In this document: positions 62,108 through 64,000 of the stretch, piece after piece
Layout: each line of letters begins with the position of its first letter
Numbering within the stretch: position 1 is the stretch's first letter
Origin: CP2-2F sp034432555
GTDB lineage: Bacteria > Chloroflexota > Anaerolineae > Aggregatilineales > UBA2796
Assembly: GCA_034432555.1 (NCBI GenBank)
Contig: DAOUBW010000048.1
Coordinates: 1 to 64,000, forward strand
Length of the DNA stretch: 64,000 nt
Direction: 5' to 3'
Position numbers and translations under genes: made by a program
Notes under the pieces: model-generated
Seen by the model: only the letters and a program-made list of their open reading frames with translations
The model's database searches: none
Told to the model about the DNA's origin: nothing

Positions 62108-63181
62108 GTGTATCGCTTCCTCTACCGCCACTTGCTCTCGCGCACGGATGCCGAGTGGATGCACGGCATCGCGCTGCGCGGGCTGGCAGTGGCGGGCAAT
62201 TTTCCGCCCAGTCGGGCGCTGCTGCGCGCCGCCTTCCTGCCGCGCCCAGACGGGCTAGGGGTGTGTGCCTTCGGGCTGTCTTTCGCGCACCCGTTAGGGC
62301 TGGCGGGCGGCTTTGATAAAGATGGCGTGGCGCTGCACAGCCTAGCCGCGCTCGGCTTCAGCTTTGTAGAGGTTGGCACGATCACGCCGCAGCCACAAGC
62401 AGGCAACGCAAAGCCGCGCCTGTTCCGCCTGATGGCAGATCGGGCGCTCATCAACCGTATGGGCTTCCCAAGCGGCGGCATGGTGTCTGCGGCTCAGCAT
62501 TTGGTGCGGCGTCCGCAGGGTGTGCCGCTTGCGATCAGCTTGGGGAAAAACAAGGCTACGCCGCTGACCAATGCGTTGAGCGACTACCGCGCCGTGCTTG
62601 AATATCTTTACCCATACGGCGATCTGTTTGTGGTCAACATCAGCTCGCCAAACACGCCCGAACTGCGCCGCTTGCAAACACGCGCCTACCTTGCCGATCT
62701 GCTGGCAGGCTTGCGCGAAACGCTAGACGCACAGGCAGCACCCAAGCCGCTCTTGATTAAAATTGCGCCCGATCTCAGCCTTGATGAGATCGGCACCCTT
62801 TGTGAGTTGGCGCTGCACTATGGCATCAATGGCATGATCGCCACCAACACAACTGTAGCGCGCCCGCCAACCTTACGGAGCGCCGCTGCCACCGAAAGCG
62901 GCGGCTTAAGCGGTGCGCCGCTGCGCGCCAAGGCAACTGAGATCGTGCGGCACATCTACCGAGCCACAGGCGGCAAATTGCCCGTGATCGGTGTGGGCGG
63001 TGTTTTCAGTGGCGCGGATGTATGGGAAAAGCTGCGCGCTGGCGCCGTGCTGGTGCAGGCATACACAGGCTTCATCTATGAGGGCATGGCGTTTGTGCGG
63101 CGCGCCTTGTGCGAATTGCGGCAGATTATGGCGGCGGAAGGCGTGCGCGATTTGTGTGAGGTGATCGGCGCGGATGGGTAA
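62108..63181 (+). CDS. pyrD: Dihydroorotate dehydrogenase (quinone), class 2
   Basis: The 357-residue FMN enzyme oxidises dihydroorotate in pyrimidine synthesis and passes electrons to the quinone pool. The N-terminal membrane-association helices (residues 1-45) mark class 2. VVNISSPNTPELRRLQ near residue 177 holds the catalytic Ser, LIKIAPDLSLDE is near 217, and NTTVARP is near 255. The start is GTG 62108, ten bases after the permease gene, so it may ride on that transcript. Confidence 0.94.
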   Translation: MYRFLYRHLLSRTDAEWMHGIALRGLAVAGNFPPSRALLRAAFLPRPDGLGVCAFGLSFAHPLGLAGGFDKDGVALHSLAALGFSFVEVGTITPQPQAGNAKPRLFRLMADRALINRMGFPSGGMVSAAQHLVRRPQGVPLAISLGKNKATPLTNALSDYRAVLEYLYPYGDLFVVNISSPNTPELRRLQTRAYLADLLAGLRETLDAQAAPKPLLIKIAPDLSLDEIGTLCELALHYGINGMIATNTTVARPPTLRSAAATESGGLSGAPLRAKATEIVRHIYRATGGKLPVIGVGGVFSGADVWEKLRAGAVLVQAYTGFIYEGMAFVRRALCELRQIMAAEGVRDLCEVIGADG

Positions 63182-63182
63182 A

Positions 63183-63207
63183 CAGGCGGGAGAACGTTTC
63201 CCGCCTG
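63183..63207. terminator. Hairpin between convergent pyrD and rpsA
   Basis: CAGGCGGGA pairs with TCCCGCCTG over a 7-nt loop directly after the pyrD stop, between converging genes. Confidence 0.6.
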
Positions 63208-63217
63208 CGCGGTGTGC

Positions 63218-64000
63218 TTAGCTTTCCTGCGCGTTGCCTTCGGCGGCGTCGGCTGGCTCACCATGAACGCTGGCGCCGTTGCCATTGGTTGGTAGTTCGG
63301 CGTGCGGTGTTTCTTCCAAGGTGCCTTCAGGTAGTTCAATACCTTCAGGATCGGCAGCTTCTGCCGCACTTGCAACAGGTGTAGGTGACTCGCCCTCGGC
63401 AGGCAGATCAACGCCCCAGCGCTGCGTAAAGCCGACGCGGCGCTTATCGGGCTCCAAGCGGCTGATCCGCAGCGGCAGCCGATCACCCTTTTTAACGTAG
63501 CTGTGCGGCTCTTTAAGGGTGCCATCGCCCATTTCGCTGAGGTGCAGCAAGCCTTCCAAGCCATCATCAAGGGCGATGAAGGCGCCGAAATCTACGACGT
63601 TGGTCACCGTGCCTTCAACAGGCTGCCCCTCATGATAACGATTCATGGCGTCTGCCCAAGGATCGGGCAGCAAGCGCTTGCGGCTGAGCGCGATACGGTT
63701 GGTGCCGCGATCAAGGCTTAACACATACACCTCGATCTCGTCGCCAATGTGCAGCACATCTTTGGGATGATCGACGCGGTGCCACGCCAGCTCGCTCACG
63801 TGGATCAAGCCGTCAGCACCACCTAGATTGACGAATGCGCCAAAATCACGCAAGCCGGTGACAATACCCTTGACAATATCGCCTTCCATCAGTTCGGAAA
63901 GCAGTTTCGCCTTCTGCTGGATGCGCCATTCTTTCTGCGCCTCGCGCTCACTGAAGATCAGGCGGCGGCGGGTTTGGTCAACCTCAATAACCTTTACGCC
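63218..64000 (-). CDS. rpsA: 30S ribosomal protein S1 (5' part outside the window)
   Basis: The open frame continues without a break to base 64000, so the start lies beyond the window. The visible 260 residues hold the end of one S1 (OB-fold) domain, a second with VTGLRDFGAFVNLGGADGLIH, and a third with VTNVVDFGAFIALDDGLEGLLHLS. An acidic, low-complexity tail (about the last 60 residues) follows. S1 helps the 30S subunit bind mRNA. Repeat count and tail length cannot be judged from the fragment. Confidence 0.88.
   Translation of the reverse strand, partial: GVKVIEVDQTRRRLIFSEREAQKEWRIQQKAKLLSELMEGDIVKGIVTGLRDFGAFVNLGGADGLIHVSELAWHRVDHPKDVLHIGDEIEVYVLSLDRGTNRIALSRKRLLPDPWADAMNRYHEGQPVEGTVTNVVDFGAFIALDDGLEGLLHLSEMGDGTLKEPHSYVKKGDRLPLRISRLEPDKRRVGFTQRWGVDLPAEGESPTPVASAAEAADPEGIELPEGTLEETPHAELPTNGNGASVHGEPADAAEGNAQES

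Overview
The window looks like a chromosomal piece of a GC-rich member of the Chloroflexota, probably an Anaerolineae-like lineage. This placement is inferred from gene content and style: proline/threonine-rich exported proteins, LytR-CpsA-Psr and FlgD-Ig-like proteins, TolB-like propellers, paired DUF1800/DUF1501 genes, and a PfkA with an unusual GGNGS loop. No rRNA or other decisive marker is present. Codon style is uniform from about 2.3 kb to the right end. I see no insertion sequence or complete prophage.

Region 1 (1-2103) is the most unusual part. It is the trailer end of a CRISPR array with a 37-nt repeat and 35-36-nt spacers. Between the fifth repeat and a final, slightly degenerate repeat lies 1,701 bp in place of a spacer. 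This block carries a headless glycosyltransferase, a tiny acidic protein, a phage virion-type adaptor/connector protein, a small unknown protein and the first 27 codons of another gene. All are on one strand with overlapping start and stop codons, like a piece of phage structural module. The two outer genes are cut exactly at the repeat edges. The simplest reading is an assembly path that left the array through one phage-derived spacer and came back through another. A genuine kilobase-sized insert between CRISPR repeats is the alternative. No cas genes are in the window.

Region 2 (2.3-18.9 kb) is housekeeping: a KimA-like potassium transporter, an exported FlgD-Ig-like protein, a metallo-beta-lactamase-fold hydrolase, fabF-fabH, a LOG-like protein, a GT4 glycosyltransferase with a membrane endonuclease/exonuclease/phosphatase-fold protein, a glycogen-binding-type small protein, a QTMAN-type glycosyltransferase, a receiver-CpaE fusion, gatB and an AAC(3)-family acetyltransferase. 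Region 3 (18.9-37 kb) holds tRNA-Ser(GCU), a lone MazF-like protein, a Fur-family regulator, a cytochrome P450, malic enzyme, 6-phosphogluconate dehydrogenase, an atypical response regulator, an LCP protein, an ABA4-like/methyltransferase/UbiA cluster, pfkA, an ABC ATPase pair and another GT4 enzyme.

Region 4 (37-50 kb) has a response regulator-histidine kinase-TPR lipoprotein operon, a Tat-exported DUF1800-DUF1501 operon, a WXG100-like protein coupled to a TolB-like propeller, a secreted serine hydrolase, a PIG-L deacetylase and a RicT/PSP1 protein. Region 5 (50-64 kb) has a thioredoxin-like protein coupled to an L,D-transpeptidase-fold protein that has lost its catalytic residues, an ABC ATPase/VOC/RfbD operon, two tandem DUF3179 proteins, a PP2C-like/propeller membrane protein, two sugar ABC permeases, pyrD and a partial ribosomal protein S1 gene running off the right edge. 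Carbohydrate metabolism (pfkA, gnd, malic enzyme, sugar permeases) and envelope proteins dominate the gene set.
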